From Paenibacillus pini JCM 16418 (GTDB taxonomy: Bacteria; Bacillota; Bacilli; Paenibacillales; Paenibacillaceae): a stretch of DNA of 64,000 nt. The notes beneath the pieces were generated by a model. The model was not told the origin of the DNA and ran no database searches. It worked only from the letters and a program-made list of their open reading frames with translations. The stretch lies in assembly GCF_000576305.1 (NCBI RefSeq), contig NZ_BAVZ01000003.1, positions 335,530-399,529 on the forward strand, written 5' to 3'. The position numbers and the translations under genes were made by a program. Each line of letters starts with the position of its first letter. Positions within the stretch are counted from its first letter, which is position 1. Shown one piece after another: positions 8,805 through 18,604 of the stretch.

Positions 8805-10292
8805 CTATACGAGCACTGTGGAGCCCATCAAATACTTGTCAACTTCTCGAGCTGCCTCGCGCCCTTCATTAATTGCCCATACCACCAAACTTTGTCCACG
8901 TCGCATGTCGCCAGCTGCAAACACTTTATCCACATTCGTCTTATATTGGCCTTTTACAGCTTTTACATTGGAACGGCGATCGGATTCTAGTCCCAGTTGC
9001 TGCGTTATCGTCTGTTCAGGACCATCAAAACCGATAGCAATAAGAGCCATTTGTGCTGGGAATACACGTTCAGTGCCAGGAAGTGGTTGATAAATCTTAC
9101 GACCCGTTTCATCCACGATCCGTTGAATCTGCACTGTGTGCAGTTCCTTCAAATTTCCTTCTTCATCTCCAACGAATTTAGTCGTCATAATGGAGAACTC
9201 CCGAGGATCATGACCATACAAAGCTTTAGCTTCTTCATGCGCATAATCTAATGTGTAGACATTTGGGAACTGTGGCCAAGGATTTTGAATTGGATCACGC
9301 TCAAGAGGAGCTTTAGTATGAGTACCAAACTGAGTAATACTATTACAGCCATGACGAAGTGCAGTTGCCACGCAGTCCGATCCGGTATCTCCACCGCCGA
9401 TAACAATAACATCCTGACCTTCGGCTGAAATGTATTGACCGTCTTCCAAACCAGAATCAAGAAAGCTCTTTATGGTTCCATTGAGGTATGTCATCGCATA
9501 ATGAACACCCTTCAGAGTACTTCCTTCAATCTCAAATGCACGTGGCTTTGTTGATCCTCCGCATAACACAACTGCATCATAATCATCTACCAGTTGCTGC
9601 GAAGAAATGTCTTTACCGATTTCAGTGTTTGTTACAAATGTAATACCTTCTGCTTCAAGTAAATCGACTCTACGCTGCACGACACCTTTATCCAGTTTCA
9701 TAGCCGGAATACCATACATAAGCAGCCCACCAATGCGGTCTGCTCGTTCATAGACTGTGACACTATGACCAGCTTTATTCAGCTGGGCTGCCGCAGCAAG
9801 TCCTGCGGGTCCAGAGCCAACAACAGCAACACGTTTCCCCGTACGGTTCAGCGGTGGGTTCGGAACCACCCAGCCTTCCTCGAACCCTTTATCGATAATA
9901 GCTTGTTCAATCGTCTTAATTGTAACGGGCTCACCAATCAGCCCAACCGTGCATGAACCTTCACAAGGTGCCGGACAAATGCGCCCTGTAAACTCTGGGA
10001 AATTGTTCGTTTTGTGTAGACGTTCTAGCGCTTCTCTCCATAAGCCGCGGTAAATCAGATTGTTCCATTCCGGAATGAGATTGTTAACTGGACAGCCTGA
10101 CGTACCTCCATCCATATCAATACCGGTATGACAGTAAGGCGTGCCGCAGTCCATACAGCGTGATCCTTGTGTCCGAAGCTCTTCTTCAGACATATGTTTA
10201 TGGAATTCTTCCCAGTCTTTAAGTCGCTCTGTAGGATCACGATCCACAGGAAGCTGACGACTATACTCCATAAAACCAGTTGGTGTTGACAT
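8805..10292 (-). CDS. gltD: Glutamate synthase, small (beta) subunit
   Basis: This NADPH-oxidising flavoprotein subunit passes electrons to the glutaminase/synthase subunit to make glutamate from glutamine and 2-oxoglutarate. At 495 residues it matches the family. Iron-sulfur Cys residues are in CMDCGTPYC (46, 49, 54) and CPAPCEGSC. An FAD-binding VAVVGSGPAGLAAA and an NAD(P)-binding VIVIGGGDTGSD follow. The frame is open 24 codons further upstream, but family N-termini begin near MSTPTGFMEY and GGGGG lies about 9 nt before the ATG at 10292, so that start is chosen. The gltB large-subunit gene is not adjacent; the gene stands alone. Confidence 0.93.
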   Translation of the reverse strand: MSTPTGFMEYSRQLPVDRDPTERLKDWEEFHKHMSEEELRTQGSRCMDCGTPYCHTGIDMDGGTSGCPVNNLIPEWNNLIYRGLWREALERLHKTNNFPEFTGRICPAPCEGSCTVGLIGEPVTIKTIEQAIIDKGFEEGWVVPNPPLNRTGKRVAVVGSGPAGLAAAAQLNKAGHSVTVYERADRIGGLLMYGIPAMKLDKGVVQRRVDLLEAEGITFVTNTEIGKDISSQQLVDDYDAVVLCGGSTKPRAFEIEGSTLKGVHYAMTYLNGTIKSFLDSGLEDGQYISAEGQDVIVIGGGDTGSDCVATALRHGCNSITQFGTHTKAPLERDPIQNPWPQFPNVYTLDYAHEEAKALYGHDPREFSIMTTKFVGDEEGNLKELHTVQIQRIVDETGRKIYQPLPGTERVFPAQMALIAIGFDGPEQTITQQLGLESDRRSNVKAVKGQYKTNVDKVFAAGDMRRGQSLVVWAINEGREAAREVDKYLMGSTVLV

Positions 10293-10528
10293 GACGCTTT
10301 TCCCCCATCCGTTCTTTTCGTGTTGCCTTCTATTGTATATGAAATCATACCTAGTATCGTCCATAAGGTCAGGACTATCAAAAGTATGTGAGACCGCTCC
10401 GATTTACCGCTAACTTCTTGCAATATTTCAACTATTTTAGCACTTCATTCTTAAAATACTAAATGGATTATCCGCATACTTATTTGTACTATTTAACATT
10501 AACTTCGCATTTGAATCCAATCTGATCC

Positions 10529-11011
10529 TTAACGAACAAAGGTACTGAACCGATAACTATATGGATTTTTATCATCCGTTATCCCTTCCGTTTCCTCAGC
10601 TAGTTTCCATTGATCAAAGTCTACTTTCGGAAAAAAGGTATCCCCAGCAAACAGTTCGTCAATGAACGTAACTTTAAGTACATCTGCTACAGGCAAAAAC
10701 TGAAAGTAAATCTCTGCTCCACCAATGACCATCACTTCTTCATGCTCTGCGAAATCAATCGCTTCTTCGATATTATGAATCACTTGTGCCCCTGTGGTCT
10801 TGTAATCCAAATCTCGAGTTAGAACAACATTAGTACGTCCCGGGAGTGGCTTTGAACCAAAAGATTCCCATGTTTTACGGCCCATAACAACCTTTTTCCC
10901 CATCGTCTGCTCTTTAAAATAAGCCATATCCCGAGGTAGACGCCAAGGTAGCATATTGTTATTGCCAATGACCTGATTCTCGCCCATTGCCCATATTAAT
11001 GTGATACCCAT
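10529..11011 (-). CDS. folA: Dihydrofolate reductase
   Basis: Reduces dihydrofolate to tetrahydrofolate with NADPH, refilling the folate pool used by thymidylate synthase. The 160-residue protein shows the family's WAMGENQVIGNNNMLPWRLP start with the substrate-binding Asp in LPRDM, then GRKTWES, the NADPH-binding segment PLPGRTNVVLTR and MVIGGAEIY. The ATG has AAAGGAG upstream. It lies 33 bp after thyA on the same strand, the usual thyA-folA pair. Confidence 0.96.
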   Translation of the reverse strand: MGITLIWAMGENQVIGNNNMLPWRLPRDMAYFKEQTMGKKVVMGRKTWESFGSKPLPGRTNVVLTRDLDYKTTGAQVIHNIEEAIDFAEHEEVMVIGGAEIYFQFLPVADVLKVTFIDELFAGDTFFPKVDFDQWKLAEETEGITDDKNPYSYRFSTFVR

Positions 11012-11044
11012 ATCCTAATAATCTCCTTTACTTAGCCCCGTTCT

Positions 11045-11839
11045 TTAAATTGCTACGGGTGCTTTGATGCCAGGATGATATTTATAATCAACAAATTCAA
11101 AATCATCGAAATGGTAATCAAAAATAGATTCTGGCTTTCGTTTGATGATTAAACGAGGTAATTCGTAAGGTTCTCTTTCTAGTTGCTTGTTTACCTGCTC
11201 CATATGGTTAGAGTATATGTGTACGTCTCCTCCGGACCAAATAAATTCACCTACTTCAAGACCACATTGCTGCGCAACCATATGAGTCAATAGTGCATAG
11301 CTTGCAATATTAAAAGGTAGTCCTAGGAATGTATCTACAGAACGCATCGTTAACATGCAAGATAACTTGCCATTTGCGACATAGAATTGAAACACAAAGT
11401 GGCATGGAGGTAATTTCATCTGATCAATTTCGCCCACATTCCAAGCACTTACGATATGACGTCTAGAATCCGGATTATGTTTAATGGATTCGATTACATT
11501 TGAAATCTGATCAATCCGATTTCCATCTGCAGATTCCCATGTGCGCCATTGCGAACCATAGACAGGTCCTAGATCACCATTCTCATCAGCCCATTCATCC
11601 CAAATGGTTACACCATTCTCCTTTAAATAACGAATATTCGTGTCCCCACTTAGGAACCACAGTAACTCATGTATTACAGATTTCAAGTGTATTCTCTTTG
11701 TCGTCATGAGAGGAAACCCTTTATTTAAATCAAACCGAAGTTGCCGCCCAAATACAGAGATTGTGCCAGTCCCCGTCCGATCTTCCTTCGGTGTTCCATG
11801 CTCAAGTATGTCATTCAATAAATCTAAATAATTCCGCAT
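11045..11839 (-). CDS. thyA: Thymidylate synthase
   Basis: Methylates dUMP to dTMP with methylene-tetrahydrofolate, releasing dihydrofolate for FolA. The protein has the standard 264 residues. Visible motifs are DRTGTGT, the folate- and phosphate-binding [11 protein letters not shown], the nucleophilic Cys in [12 protein letters not shown], and GDVHIYSNH near the C-terminus, ending in the family-typical PVAI. GAGGTGG lies upstream of the ATG. First gene of the thyA-folA operon. Confidence 0.97.
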   Translation of the reverse strand: MRNYLDLLNDILEHGTPKEDRTGTGTISVFGRQLRFDLNKGFPLMTTKRIHLKSVIHELLWFLSGDTNIRYLKENGVTIWDEWADENGDLGPVYGSQWRTWESADGNRIDQISNVIESIKHNPDSRRHIVSAWNVGEIDQMKLPPCHFVFQFYVANGKLSCMLTMRSVDTFLGLPFNIASYALLTHMVAQQCGLEVGEFIWSGGDVHIYSNHMEQVNKQLEREPYELPRLIIKRKPESIFDYHFDDFEFVDYKYHPGIKAPVAI

Positions 11840-11986
11840 ATTGCTTGTTCCACCTCTCCACTCACCTATTTATCTCGTATGGTTTACATTTATCTATTGA
11901 TCTCAAAACTCTCTAAGTTATAGTTTACCATGGCGTTGCCAGATTGATAAACAGTAAATTAAGGCTGGAGTAACTTCCTCATATAT

Positions 11987-12026
11987 CAAAAAAAGGGAGA
12001 GTACACGCAGGCTGCGCATACTCTCC
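11987..12026 (-). terminator. Terminator of the pdh operon
   Basis: On the minus strand GGAGAGTA pairs with TACTCTCC, extended by an inner stem with two wobble pairs, followed by CTTTTTT. It lies 23 bp past the pdhD stop. Confidence 0.85.
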
Positions 12027-12048
12027 TCTATTATCATTTATAAGTTCA

Positions 12049-13473
12049 TTATTTTTTACGAGGTGCAATGACATGAATTGGGTTACCCAACGCAAGTTCA
12101 GCTGTTTCGGAAATCAATTCACCTAGTGTAGGATGCGCATGGATGGTAAGAGCGATGTCTTCCAAAGTTGCACCCATTTCAATAGCAAGACCAAGCTCAG
12201 CAATTAGGTTGGAAGCTTCGATACCAGCAATGTGGCAACCAAGCACTAGACCTGATTCTTCATCCGAAATCATCTTAACAAAACCGTCTGGACTGTTTAG
12301 GGACAAAGCACGACCATTACCCGCAAACGGGAATTTAGCAACGTTCACTTTGTGTCCTTTTTCTTTAGCTTCTTTCTCTGTCAAACCAACGCTTGCGCAC
12401 TCTGGATCAACAAAGGCAACAGCTGGGATACACTTGTAATCAACAGCAGATGCTTCTCCAGAAATAGCCTCAGCTGCTACTTTACCTTCGTAAGAAGCTT
12501 TATGAGCTAGTGCAGGACCAGCTACGATATCACCGATTGCGAAAATATTAGGTTTATTCGTACGACCTTGATGGTCAACTTTCACCAGACCACGATCGTC
12601 CATTTCGATACCCACTAAATCAAGTCCAAGGTCACCATCTGTATTTGGACGACGTCCAACGGTTACAAGCAGGTAATCTGCAGTAACTTCTTTAGTTTCG
12701 CCATTTACAGAGTATTTAACCGTAACATCTTTTTCGGTTTGCTCAGCACTCTCAGCTTTCGCTTTCGTGATGATTTCAACACCGGTTTTTGTCATATTCT
12801 TCACGACTAGTTTAACCATATCTGGATCGAAACCGTTCAGAACGGAATCTAAACCTTCAATAATCGTAACTTTTGTTCCGAATTTAGAGAACATTTGACC
12901 TAACTCTGCACCGATATAACCACCGCCGATAACGACTAGGCTCTTCGGAATTTCAGGTAGGCTAAGCGCTTCTGTGGAAGACATAATACGTCCACCGAAA
13001 GGGAATGCCTTCAGTTCAATAGGACGGGAACCCGTTGCAATGATACAGTTTTTGAACCGGTAACGTGGAGATTCATGTTCGTTAAAGCAACGAGCTTCAT
13101 TTTCGCTGATGAACATACATTCGCCATTGAAAACTTCAACCTTGTTACCTTTCAGCAAACCAGCAACACCACCAGTAAGCTTCTTAACAACGCTCTCCTT
13201 GAACTCTTGCGTTTTGGTGAAATCAACTTTCACGTTCTCAACCGTTACACCAAATGCTTCGCCATGTTGAGCTGATTCATATTGATGAGCTGCAGCGATG
13301 AGAGCCTTGGAAGGAATACATCCACGGTTCAAACATACGCCACCAACTTCGGATTTATCTACAATGATCACTTTTTGGCCCAATTGAGCAGCGCGGATTG
13401 CAGCTACATAACCACCGGGACCAGCACCAATTACTAATGTATCGATATCGAGTGAAGCGTCTCCTACTACCAT
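12049..13473 (-). CDS. pdhD: Dihydrolipoyl dehydrogenase (E3)
   Basis: The flavoprotein of the pyruvate dehydrogenase complex; it reoxidises dihydrolipoyl groups on E2 and makes NADH. The 474 residues include FAD-binding VIGAGPGGYVAA, the redox-active disulfide GGVCLNRGCIPSK, NAD-binding VVIGGGYIGAELG, the second FAD motif IFAIGDI, and the C-terminal catalytic pair in HAHPTLGE. GGAGGTATAAGAT precedes the ATG and the gap to pdhC is 3 bp, so it is the last gene of the operon. Confidence 0.96.
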   Translation of the reverse strand: MVVGDASLDIDTLVIGAGPGGYVAAIRAAQLGQKVIIVDKSEVGGVCLNRGCIPSKALIAAAHQYESAQHGEAFGVTVENVKVDFTKTQEFKESVVKKLTGGVAGLLKGNKVEVFNGECMFISENEARCFNEHESPRYRFKNCIIATGSRPIELKAFPFGGRIMSSTEALSLPEIPKSLVVIGGGYIGAELGQMFSKFGTKVTIIEGLDSVLNGFDPDMVKLVVKNMTKTGVEIITKAKAESAEQTEKDVTVKYSVNGETKEVTADYLLVTVGRRPNTDGDLGLDLVGIEMDDRGLVKVDHQGRTNKPNIFAIGDIVAGPALAHKASYEGKVAAEAISGEASAVDYKCIPAVAFVDPECASVGLTEKEAKEKGHKVNVAKFPFAGNGRALSLNSPDGFVKMISDEESGLVLGCHIAGIEASNLIAELGLAIEMGATLEDIALTIHAHPTLGELISETAELALGNPIHVIAPRKK

Positions 13474-13476
13474 ATC

Positions 13477-14811
13477 TTATACCTCCATAACCAGCAGCTC
13501 AGGGTTACCAAGCAGCGATTTAATGTAATTCATAAAGTTTTGTGCTGTTGCGCCATCAATAATGCGGTGGTCAAAGCTAAGGGACAATGCCATAACTGGA
13601 GCAGCTACAATTTCACCGTTCTTCACAATAGCTTTTTCAGAAATACGTCCTGTACCAAGAATTGCAACTTCAGGGAAGTTGATAATCGGTGTGAAGAACA
13701 TACCGCCAGCAGAACCAATGTTAGAAATAGAAATTGTACTACCTCTCATCTCGTTGGCAGCCAATTTACCTTCACGGCCACGTGCTGCTAGGTCACTGAT
13801 GCTATCAGCAATCATCCATATGCTCTTACGGTCTGCATCTTTAATTACAGGAACGATCAAACCATTGTCCGTATCCGTTGCAATACCGATGTTGTAATAT
13901 TTCTTGTAAACAATTTCATTGCTTTCTTCATCAATCATCGCATTCAAAGCAGGGAATTTGCGGGAAGCCGCAACCAATGCTTTGACGATGAAAGGCAAGT
14001 ACGTCACTTTAGTTCCCATTTTCTCAGCAATAGGTTTCATGCGAGTACGGAAAGCAACAAGATCAGTAACATCCACTTCATCCATGATGGTTACATGAGG
14101 AGCAGTATACGCAGATTTAACCATCGCGTTAGAAATTGCTTTACGGATACCTTTGAAAGGTACGCGCTCTTCTTCATTACGAGCATCGGAAGGAGCACTT
14201 GAAGCTGTAGAAGCAGCAGCTTTTGAACCAGATTCAGCTTTTTCTTCAGCTGCTGGAGCTGGAGTAGATTGACCTTCACCGTTCTTGAAGCCTTCAACAT
14301 CTTCTCTTGTAATCTTACCATTGCTGCCCGTGCCACTTACTTGTGACAAATCTACACCTTGTTCACGAGCAAATTTACGGACACTTGGTGTTGCAAGAAC
14401 GTCTTTGTTTGGAGCTGGAGCAGGTGTAGAAGCATTAGCTTCTCCGCCTTCTTTAGCTTCTTCAGGACTGCTCTTAGCAGGTGATGAGGTCGTATCGGCA
14501 CCGCCTTTAGCAGCATCAACTTCTTGTTCTTTATGATCTTCTGCAGGAGCTTCCTGTTCTGGAACTTCCCCTTCAGCATCAATGATAGCTACAACTTCGC
14601 CTACACGGCAAACTTGGCCATCTTTGGTTAACACTTCTAGAATCGTACCGTTCACAGGACAAGGCACTTCAACGACTGCCTTGTCGTTCTGTACTTCCAT
14701 GATGATGTCATCATCTGTAACTTTGTCGCCGGGTTTGATATGCATTTTGATAATTTCGCCTTCATGCAAACCCTCGCCGAGTTCAGGAAACCGATATTCA
14801 AACTTTGCCAC
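13477..14811 (-). CDS. pdhC: Dihydrolipoamide acetyltransferase (E2)
   Basis: The core acetyltransferase of the pyruvate dehydrogenase complex (444 residues). It has one N-terminal lipoyl domain with the lipoylated Lys about residue 44 in QNDKAVVEV, an Ala/Glu/Ser-rich mobile linker, a peripheral subunit-binding domain (TPSVRKFAREQGVD), a second linker, and a C-terminal catalytic domain with SLSFDHRIIDGA. The start is a GTG at 14811 with GGAGGT at good spacing. Gaps to pdhB and pdhD are 32 and 3 bp. Confidence 0.96.
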   Translation of the reverse strand: MAKFEYRFPELGEGLHEGEIIKMHIKPGDKVTDDDIIMEVQNDKAVVEVPCPVNGTILEVLTKDGQVCRVGEVVAIIDAEGEVPEQEAPAEDHKEQEVDAAKGGADTTSSPAKSSPEEAKEGGEANASTPAPAPNKDVLATPSVRKFAREQGVDLSQVSGTGSNGKITREDVEGFKNGEGQSTPAPAAEEKAESGSKAAASTASSAPSDARNEEERVPFKGIRKAISNAMVKSAYTAPHVTIMDEVDVTDLVAFRTRMKPIAEKMGTKVTYLPFIVKALVAASRKFPALNAMIDEESNEIVYKKYYNIGIATDTDNGLIVPVIKDADRKSIWMIADSISDLAARGREGKLAANEMRGSTISISNIGSAGGMFFTPIINFPEVAILGTGRISEKAIVKNGEIVAAPVMALSLSFDHRIIDGATAQNFMNYIKSLLGNPELLVMEV

Positions 14812-14843
14812 GTATATTACCTCCTAAAAATAACTACTTATGT

Positions 14844-15821
14844 TTAGAATTCCAAGACTTTATTAACTGCAGCAATGATACGTGCTGGAGTAGGAAGCCA
14901 AGTATCTTCAATTTGTGCAAAAGGATATATCGTGTCTGGTCCCGCTACGCGAAGAACAGGAGCTTCCAAGTGAAGGATAGCTTTCTCATTAATCTGTGCA
15001 ATAACTTCAGCGGCTACGCCAGAAGTTTTTTGTGCTTCTTGAACCACAATAGCACGATTGGTTTTCTTAACAGAAGCAATAATAGTATCCATATCAAGTG
15101 GACTTAAAGTACGAAGGTCAATAATTTCCGCTTTGATACCCTTCTTCTCAAGCTCATCAGCAGCTTTAGTAGAAGTGTGAACCATCATACCGTAAGTAAT
15201 AATGGTAACGTCTGTTCCTTCACGAACGATGTTCGCTTTACCGAGTTCAACCACGTAATCATCTTCTGGAACTTCAGCACGGAATGCATGGTAAAGATTC
15301 AAATGCTCCATGAAGAACACGGGATCATTATCACGAATTGCTGCGATCAGCAAACCTTTTGCATCGTAAGGATTAGAAGGGACTACTACTTTAATACCCG
15401 GAGTTTGAATTGCCAAACCTTCCAAGGAATCTGTGTGAAGCTCGGCTGCCTTAACTCCGCCACCAAAAGGTGTGCGGAAAACAATCGGAGCATTGTAGCG
15501 TCCGCCAGAACGGTAACGCATACGTGCAGCTTGTACAAACATTTGATCCAGTGCTTCATAAATAAATCCAACAAATTGAATTTCGGCTACGGGACGGAAA
15601 CCTTGAATACCAAGACCTACTGCTAAACCGCCGATTGCGGATTCAGCCAGTGGCGTATCGAATATTCTTTCCTCACCGAATTCTTTCTGAAGACCCTCTG
15701 TAGCCCGGAATACACCGCCTACGTTACCTACGTCCTCACCGAATACGATGACATTAGGATCACGTTTCATTTCCACGCGCATCGCATCGCGGATTGCTTC
15801 TTTCATATTCATTTGTGCCAT
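14844..15821 (-). CDS. pdhB: Pyruvate dehydrogenase E1 component, beta subunit
   Basis: The beta subunit of the thiamine-diphosphate-dependent decarboxylase (325 residues). It shows the transketolase-like central fold ([33 protein letters not shown]) and the C-terminal transketolase domain. The catalytic Glu lies in the N-terminal FGED region as in the family. AGGAGG precedes the ATG at 15821. Second gene of the operon, 64 bp after pdhA. Confidence 0.96.
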   Translation of the reverse strand: MAQMNMKEAIRDAMRVEMKRDPNVIVFGEDVGNVGGVFRATEGLQKEFGEERIFDTPLAESAIGGLAVGLGIQGFRPVAEIQFVGFIYEALDQMFVQAARMRYRSGGRYNAPIVFRTPFGGGVKAAELHTDSLEGLAIQTPGIKVVVPSNPYDAKGLLIAAIRDNDPVFFMEHLNLYHAFRAEVPEDDYVVELGKANIVREGTDVTIITYGMMVHTSTKAADELEKKGIKAEIIDLRTLSPLDMDTIIASVKKTNRAIVVQEAQKTSGVAAEVIAQINEKAILHLEAPVLRVAGPDTIYPFAQIEDTWLPTPARIIAAVNKVLEF

Positions 15822-15885
15822 TGCTTCATTTCCTCCTTAAGCATTCGCTGTTCACGTTACAATGCAAATATCTTGGTTAATCGAT

Positions 15886-16953
15886 TTATTGGAAATCAGC
15901 CTTTTGCTCTTCAAGATGTTTAGGCGTGTGCTCAAACATGCTATCAATTAAGCCCGAAACAGTCATTTTCTCTGTTTGTTCAGCTTTCTTAATCTGCTCA
16001 TTCACTGTAGCTTTAGCTTCATCTTTAACGCGAGCGGTATCTTCTTCTGTCCAAAGACCCTTCTTCTCTAGATATTTCGCAAACCGAACGATTGGATCTT
16101 TAGCATTCCATTCGCCTTCTTCATCCTTCGTACGGTACTTCGTAGCATCGTCGGACAAGGAGTGTGGACGGAAACGGTATGTTAAAGCTTCAATCAGTGT
16201 AGCGCCTTCTCCGTTACGAGCTTTCTCAGCAGCTTCTTGAACAGCACTAATGACTGCAAGTACATCCATACCATCAATTTTTACACCACGGATACCTGCT
16301 GCGATTGCTTTGTGGGCAATAGATAAAGCAGCGGTTTGTTTAGCAAAAGGTGTTGTAATGGCATAACCATTATTTTGTACAAAGAAAATAACAGGTAATT
16401 TAAAACGACCAGCATAGTTCAGTCCTTCGTAGAAATCACCTTCAGAAGAACCACCGTCACCCGTATACGTAATAGCAACCTGTTTTTGTTTCTTCAATTT
16501 ATAACCCATAGCAATACCCATCGCATGCAAAATTTGTGCACCGATGATAATTTGCGGCATTAATACATTAACGCCTTCTGGAATGTTTCCACCTTGTTGG
16601 TGTCCACGTGAATATAGGAAAGCTTGGTATAGAGGCAATCCGTGCCAAACAATTTGTGGCATGTCACGGTAACCCGGACATACAAAATCTTCTTTATCTA
16701 GTGCAAATTCACTGCCGACCATTGTTGCTTCTTGACCTGATACAGGAGCATAGAATCCAAGACGTCCTTGACGTCCAAGATTAACTGCGCGATCATCCCA
16801 AGTACGTGTAAATACCATACGGTACATAACTTCTTTCAACTGGTCATCGGTAAGCTTAGGCATTTTATCTTCATTAATAATTTCACCGTCTGGAGAAAGC
16901 ACGGAAAGCGCTTCAACTTCCTCGGTATATACTTCATAAGGAACCTTGCTCAT
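15886..16953 (-). CDS. pdhA: Pyruvate dehydrogenase E1 component, alpha subunit
   Basis: Binds thiamine diphosphate and decarboxylates pyruvate. The GDG...NN cofactor motif runs from GDGGSSEGDFYEG to FVQNN, and the regulatory-loop region follows as YRFRPHSLSDD. The longest frame begins at a GTG at 16962, but that codon is part of the ribosome binding site GAGGTG, so the ATG at 16953 is the real start (355 residues). First gene of pdhABCD, driven by the promoter at 17007-17036. Confidence 0.95.
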   Translation of the reverse strand: MSKVPYEVYTEEVEALSVLSPDGEIINEDKMPKLTDDQLKEVMYRMVFTRTWDDRAVNLGRQGRLGFYAPVSGQEATMVGSEFALDKEDFVCPGYRDMPQIVWHGLPLYQAFLYSRGHQQGGNIPEGVNVLMPQIIIGAQILHAMGIAMGYKLKKQKQVAITYTGDGGSSEGDFYEGLNYAGRFKLPVIFFVQNNGYAITTPFAKQTAALSIAHKAIAAGIRGVKIDGMDVLAVISAVQEAAEKARNGEGATLIEALTYRFRPHSLSDDATKYRTKDEEGEWNAKDPIVRFAKYLEKKGLWTEEDTARVKDEAKATVNEQIKKAEQTEKMTVSGLIDSMFEHTPKHLEEQKADFQ

Positions 16954-16990
16954 TCTCTTCACCTCGACAAAAAAATTTGAATATCAAGTT

Positions 16991-17110
16991 CCGCTGTTAT
17001 AGAATTATTATACACCTGTTTTATTAGATTCGTCAAAGCAATCATGTATAAATTTCGATATATATATATTTTGTATATATAACAGATGTTGAATACTTAT
17101 ATAACAGCGG
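16991..17110. repeat. Inverted repeat CCGCTGTTATA flanking the pdh promoter
   Basis: An 11-bp sequence at 16991-17001 recurs in perfect inverted orientation at 17100-17110. One copy sits at the predicted pdh start site and the other about 100 bp upstream. This is suggestive of a two-site operator, but no regulator is known from the sequence. The AT-rich stretch between is full of TATA repeats. Confidence 0.4.
17007..17036 (-). promoter_or_regulatory. Sigma-A promoter of pdhABCD
   Basis: TTGACG and TATAAT with an 18-bp spacer read towards pdhA. The expected transcription start near 17000 falls on the 16991-17001 arm of an inverted repeat. Confidence 0.7.
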
Positions 17111-17209
17111 TGTTTAAAATGACAATAACTTGAACTAACCTTTAACAATGGTTATATTAACTTATTGAAATCTGGAAAGCAAAAATTAATCTCTGAAAGG
17201 TGAATATTT

Positions 17210-17941
17210 ATGACCGATTCAAGATACCTAAAACGCACCATAATCAAAGAACAAATGGACAGCCATTTTCTAAATGAAAGTCGCAATATACGTGTTTACT
17301 TACCTCCAGGATATAATGAAATTCTTAGCTATCCCGTTGTATATTGTCAGGATGGAGAAGAGTTTTTTAACTTCGGTCGAATCGCGACCATTGCTAACCG
17401 GCTCATTCTTGATGAGGGTGCTGAGCCATTTATTATTGTGGGCGTTGAGGTAGATACTTCCATTCGAACAGAGGAATACGCTCCTTTCGGCCAAAAATTT
17501 GACTCCTATATGCGGTGCTTCGCCGAAGAGATTATTCCCTTTATAGAACAGAAGTATCCCGCACGCCAAGAACGTTCCTCAAGGATACTTGCAGGTGATT
17601 CATTAGGGGGAAGCGTTTCTCTCCATCTCTCCATACGCTATCCGCAACTGTTTACGAAAGTCATTAGTCTTTCTGGCGCTTATTACAAGGAGTCACAGCA
17701 TATCTATGCTGAGGAAAATGACCTCTCCTGGCTTGATATTTATATGATTGTAGGACTACAGGAAACGAACTTCGAGACTGATCATGGCACGTTTGACTTC
17801 GTGGAATTGAATCGAGAAACGAAAGAAATGCTACTCGATCGTGGAGCAACCGTACAATATGCGGAGAAGGATGGTCGGCATATCTGGGGCTTTTGGCAGA
17901 AGGAACTCCCTGAAGCATTAATATACTTCTTACGCGCCTAA
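17210..17941 (+). CDS. Alpha/beta-hydrolase esterase (esterase D / enterochelin esterase-like)
   Basis: A 243-residue protein of the putative-esterase family. The nucleophile elbow is GDSLGG with Ser131. The catalytic His is in DGRHIWGFW near residue 223, and an Asp/Glu is likely in the preceding loop. There is no signal peptide, so it should act in the cytoplasm. Size and motifs resemble B. subtilis YbbA. AAAGGTG lies upstream of the ATG. It is monocistronic, ending in a shared terminator with the phosphatase gene. Substrate unknown; a siderophore or carboxyl-ester role is possible. Confidence 0.85.
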   Translation: MTDSRYLKRTIIKEQMDSHFLNESRNIRVYLPPGYNEILSYPVVYCQDGEEFFNFGRIATIANRLILDEGAEPFIIVGVEVDTSIRTEEYAPFGQKFDSYMRCFAEEIIPFIEQKYPARQERSSRILAGDSLGGSVSLHLSIRYPQLFTKVISLSGAYYKESQHIYAEENDLSWLDIYMIVGLQETNFETDHGTFDFVELNRETKEMLLDRGATVQYAEKDGRHIWGFWQKELPEALIYFLRA

Positions 17942-17960
17942 CAAGCCACTAAACAAAGAA

Positions 17961-18028
17961 AAAGGTGAACCAATAGCGAAATCGCAGTTTAAAAACTACC
18001 GATTTCATACTCAGGTTCACCTTTATTT
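17961..18028. terminator. Bidirectional terminator
   Basis: AAAGGTGAACC and its exact complement enclose a smaller stem (CGAAATCG / CGATTTC). T-rich tracts lie on both sides, between the convergent esterase and phosphatase genes. Confidence 0.75.
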
Positions 18029-18101
18029 CTGAAAAACAATAACCGCGCTTACATATAATTTTCATGAAAAGCGGTACAGGATGCCTCTTTAAAATGTCAT
18101 C

Positions 18102-18569
18102 TTATTTCAATTTTTCGGTGCGTATGATGTCTAAAAGAGCCTCACACCCCGTATTCATTAACTCATATACCTGTTCAAAATTACCAGTGAAGTATGGATC
18201 TGGAACCTCTTGAAGATCATGACCTGGTAAAAGATCCATGAATTTAATAATCGTAGCATCTTCTCCACCCGGAATATCTCTCAAGTTAGACAAATTGCTG
18301 TTATCCATGCAAACCATATAATCAAATACTTCGAAATCTCCGCTTGTAACTTGTCTTGCTTTCATTCCTTCATAACTAATTTTATTAAGATCCAGCATTC
18401 TTCGGGTACCTTCATGCGGGTCTTTACCAATATGCCAGTCTCCTGTTCCCGCAGAATCGGTTGTGATTTCTGCATCAAGACCTGCACAGGCCACTTTATT
18501 ACGAAATACGGCTTCAGCCATTGGTGAACGGCAAATATTACCTAAGCAAACGAATAAAACAGATATCAT
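18102..18569 (-). CDS. Low-molecular-weight protein tyrosine phosphatase
   Basis: A 155-residue cytoplasmic phosphatase. The P-loop is VCLGNICRS (Cys8, Arg14) and the general-acid Asp is in VPDPYFTG. Length fits LMW-PTPs such as YfkJ/YwlE; whether it acts on phospho-Tyr or phospho-Arg cannot be told here. The frame is open 13 codons further, but AAGGAAGGAAG lies directly before the ATG at 18569 and family proteins start just before the P-loop, so that start is chosen. It follows the TRIC-type gene by 35 bp. Confidence 0.93.
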   Translation of the reverse strand: MISVLFVCLGNICRSPMAEAVFRNKVACAGLDAEITTDSAGTGDWHIGKDPHEGTRRMLDLNKISYEGMKARQVTSGDFEVFDYMVCMDNSNLSNLRDIPGGEDATIIKFMDLLPGHDLQEVPDPYFTGNFEQVYELMNTGCEALLDIIRTEKLK

Positions 18570-18604
18570 GATAACTTCCTTCCTTTGAGCTTTTCTAATA
18601 TTTT

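Noticed and set aside
14285..14536. Frames opposite the pdhC linker
   Set aside because: The linker is Ala/Glu-rich and repetitive, which opens other frames by composition alone.
17041..17110. AT-rich TATATA repeats as a replication origin or curved-DNA element
   Set aside because: No DnaA boxes or iterons were seen. The AT-rich stretch is best read as promoter-upstream DNA.
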